A stretch of DNA of 8,493 bases from Candidatus Dojkabacteria bacterium. GTDB taxonomy: Bacteria; Patescibacteriota; Dojkabacteria; B142; WJKM01. The first letter of the stretch is position 1. Each line of letters opens with the position of its first letter. Below, one piece after another: positions 7,283 through 8,493 of the stretch. Where the stretch lies: positions 1 through 8,493 of the forward strand of contig JAGQLH010000056.1 of NCBI GenBank assembly GCA_020429465.1, given 5' to 3'. A program made the position numbers and the translations under genes. Under the pieces are notes generated by a model. That model made no database searches and was not told where the DNA came from. It saw only the letters and a list, made by a program, of their open reading frames with translations.

Positions 7283-8493
7283 TTAAAGCTTTCTTGCACC
7301 ATTTACTATTCGTGCCATTTCACATCGTGTAATAAATTGTTCTTGCCGGTATGATCCATCACTAAATCCATTTATAACATCGTATTCTTCTAAGTACCCA
7401 ATATACCCTCTATACTTACTGTCTAATGGGATATCTGCGAAATGTGTGTCAATAAAATCTACAGAATGCCCAGATTCCTTAAGCCCACTATAAACAAATT
7501 TCGCAGCTTCTCCTCTTCGTAGACTATCGTCATACCTGTATGTGCCATCTGAATAACCCCAAACTAAACCAAGCTTAGTTAACCTAATTATGTCATCACG
7601 ATGGACTATTCCTATATCATCTTCATAACTCACGTAACCATTTGTAGTTTCAATAAAGTAGGAGCTTGCCCACCCTTCTATGTCTCCATATCCAACGCGG
7701 TACCAATTCATATCATTTTTTTCGTAAATTACAACTTTTTCTCCTTCAGAAACTCTTGCAACTACATCAGCATATATGTTTGGTTCCGTTCTAATTCGTA
7801 AGAATTCATTTGGCGTTCCTATTACTTGTCCTTGAGTGAGGAATGGAACCTGTGAGTATGGCACCACAAAGGACTCAAGTATCCACCCAGTTTCACCATT
7901 GTATACAATCTGATACCAACCAGGAACAGAGGAATCACCTACAATAAATACTTCACCTGCAGGCACAGAAACTAAAGAATCCGCAAAAAGATCAGGATTA
8001 ATGTACAAAGCTAATTCCTCATTTGTTCTAACTCGTAAATCGGTCTCTGGTGCAGGAGATGTTGTTATATTAAATCCTTTAACTATAAAAGTTGCCATCT
8101 GCCCTCGAGTTACTGGAAGCTCAGGCTTAAAGAGTCCATCAGAGTATCCTCTAACAACTCCTTCTTCTGTAAGCTGTTTTACATCATCTGTACAAATTGT
8201 ATTATTAATATCGCTTGGAATGGGCTGACTTACAAAACTACTTCCACCAGAAGTTCCTCCTCCTGTTGTCCCTCCTCCTCCACTACTCCCTGACTCTGAG
8301 CAGTCGGGAAGGAATGTAAAGCTGCCATTAACAACCGATGTCAAAATATCATCTCCTGAAACTGCGTCCGCAATATTCGTATCAAAAGTGTTTCCTAGAT
8401 TTTCGAATCTAAACTCAAAATTAACAGTCTCTCCAGCACCTAAACCACTATAATCAAAAGTTATTGATGCGAATAACTTAGAATCAGTAAGAG
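7283..8493 (-). CDS. Secreted SLH-domain surface protein with tandem SH3b domains (5' end off window)
   Basis: Partial gene: the frame stays open from its TAA stop to the right edge, giving 402 visible residues. A TTG at 8342-8344 is only an internal codon, because the protein reads on upstream through a beta-rich segment (about residues 1-62, including AGETVNFEFRFENLGNT) that resembles DUF11/CARDB-type repeats of surface proteins. A Gly/Ser/Thr linker (about 66-86) follows, then SLH repeat 1 (about 90-140, GYSDGLFKPELPVTRGQ), SH3b-like domain 1 (about 150-212), SH3b-like domain 2 (about 230-282, LRIRTEPN...WYRVGYGDIEGWASSYF), SLH 2 (about 292-338, GYSDGTYRYDDSLRRGE) and SLH 3 (about 350-402, GFSDGSYRQEQFITRCE). 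SLH repeats anchor exported proteins to secondary wall polymers. SH3b domains commonly bind peptidoglycan or peptides. The likely role is an envelope structural or wall-binding protein; no catalytic domain is visible. It lies just upstream of an SLH-anchored protease, probably in one transcript. The SLH calls are firm, SH3b is good, and the N-terminal assignment is tentative. Confidence 0.85.
   Translation of the reverse strand, partial: LTDSKLFASITFDYSGLGAGETVNFEFRFENLGNTFDTNIADAVSGDDILTSVVNGSFTFLPDCSESGSSGGGGTTGGGTSGGSSFVSQPIPSDINNTICTDDVKQLTEEGVVRGYSDGLFKPELPVTRGQMATFIVKGFNITTSPAPETDLRVRTNEELALYINPDLFADSLVSVPAGEVFIVGDSSVPGWYQIVYNGETGWILESFVVPYSQVPFLTQGQVIGTPNEFLRIRTEPNIYADVVARVSEGEKVVIYEKNDMNWYRVGYGDIEGWASSYFIETTNGYVSYEDDIGIVHRDDIIRLTKLGLVWGYSDGTYRYDDSLRRGEAAKFVYSGLKESGHSVDFIDTHFADIPLDSKYRGYIGYLEEYDVINGFSDGSYRQEQFITRCEMARIVNGARKL

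Noticed and set aside
7267..7302. The earlier ATG for the protease, overlapping the upstream gene by 20 bp
   Set aside because: It adds a polar 12-residue stretch before an otherwise normal signal peptide and has no Shine-Dalgarno. It remains possible because the chosen start has none either.
8342..8344. TTG as the start of the right-hand SLH protein
   Set aside because: The frame continues without a stop to the window edge and encodes a plausible beta-domain, and there is no signal peptide after the TTG.
86..8493. Use of UGA as glycine (code 25), known in some Patescibacteria
   Set aside because: Five genes end in TAA and one in TAG, but all proteins are complete without in-frame TGA, so nothing shows recoding.

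Overview
The window is AT-rich, and every gene I can support lies on the minus strand, so transcription runs from high to low coordinates. It most likely comes from an ultrasmall bacterium of the Candidate Phyla Radiation (Patescibacteria). The reasons are a compact rpsB-tsf / frr-rseP block that lacks the usual pyrH, uppS, cdsA and dxr, a short EF-Ts (204 aa), an S2 with a long basic tail, scarce Shine-Dalgarno sequences, and large secreted beta-rich surface proteins. This is an inference from gene order and protein features. A placement in a phylum would need a ribosomal-protein tree.

Layout in transcription order: (1) 8493-7283, the 3' part of a secreted surface protein whose start lies beyond the right edge. 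It has a DUF11-like beta segment, a Gly/Ser linker, one SLH repeat, two SH3b-like domains and two more SLH repeats. (2) 7266-4204, a very large secreted S8 (subtilisin-family) protease with a propeptide, an EF-hand pair inside the catalytic domain, Ig-like domains, a Gly/Ser linker and three C-terminal SLH repeats. The two surface genes are about 16 bp apart and probably co-transcribed. (3) 4087-3011 rpsB and 2981-2367 tsf, an operon with an extended -10 promoter upstream and a strong hairpin terminator (2312-2338) downstream. (4) 2238-1681 frr and 1651-86 rseP, a second operon with its own candidate extended -10 promoter inside the 128-bp gap. (5) 85-1, a short non-coding stretch with TATAAT boxes and a good Shine-Dalgarno at the very edge, implying another minus-strand gene just outside the window.

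Functionally, the left half is core translation (ribosomal protein S2, EF-Ts, ribosome recycling) coupled to a site-2 intramembrane protease. The right half is an envelope module: two exported proteins that use SLH repeats to bind the cell wall or S-layer, one carrying a calcium-dependent-looking protease and the other carrying SH3b modules that usually bind peptidoglycan or peptides. The most notable points are the SLH trimer split by two SH3b domains, the EF-hand pair between the catalytic Asp and His of the protease, the helix-hairpin-helix tail on S2, and the missing pyrH in the tsf-frr interval. No tRNA, rRNA, CRISPR array, insertion sequence or phage gene was seen.
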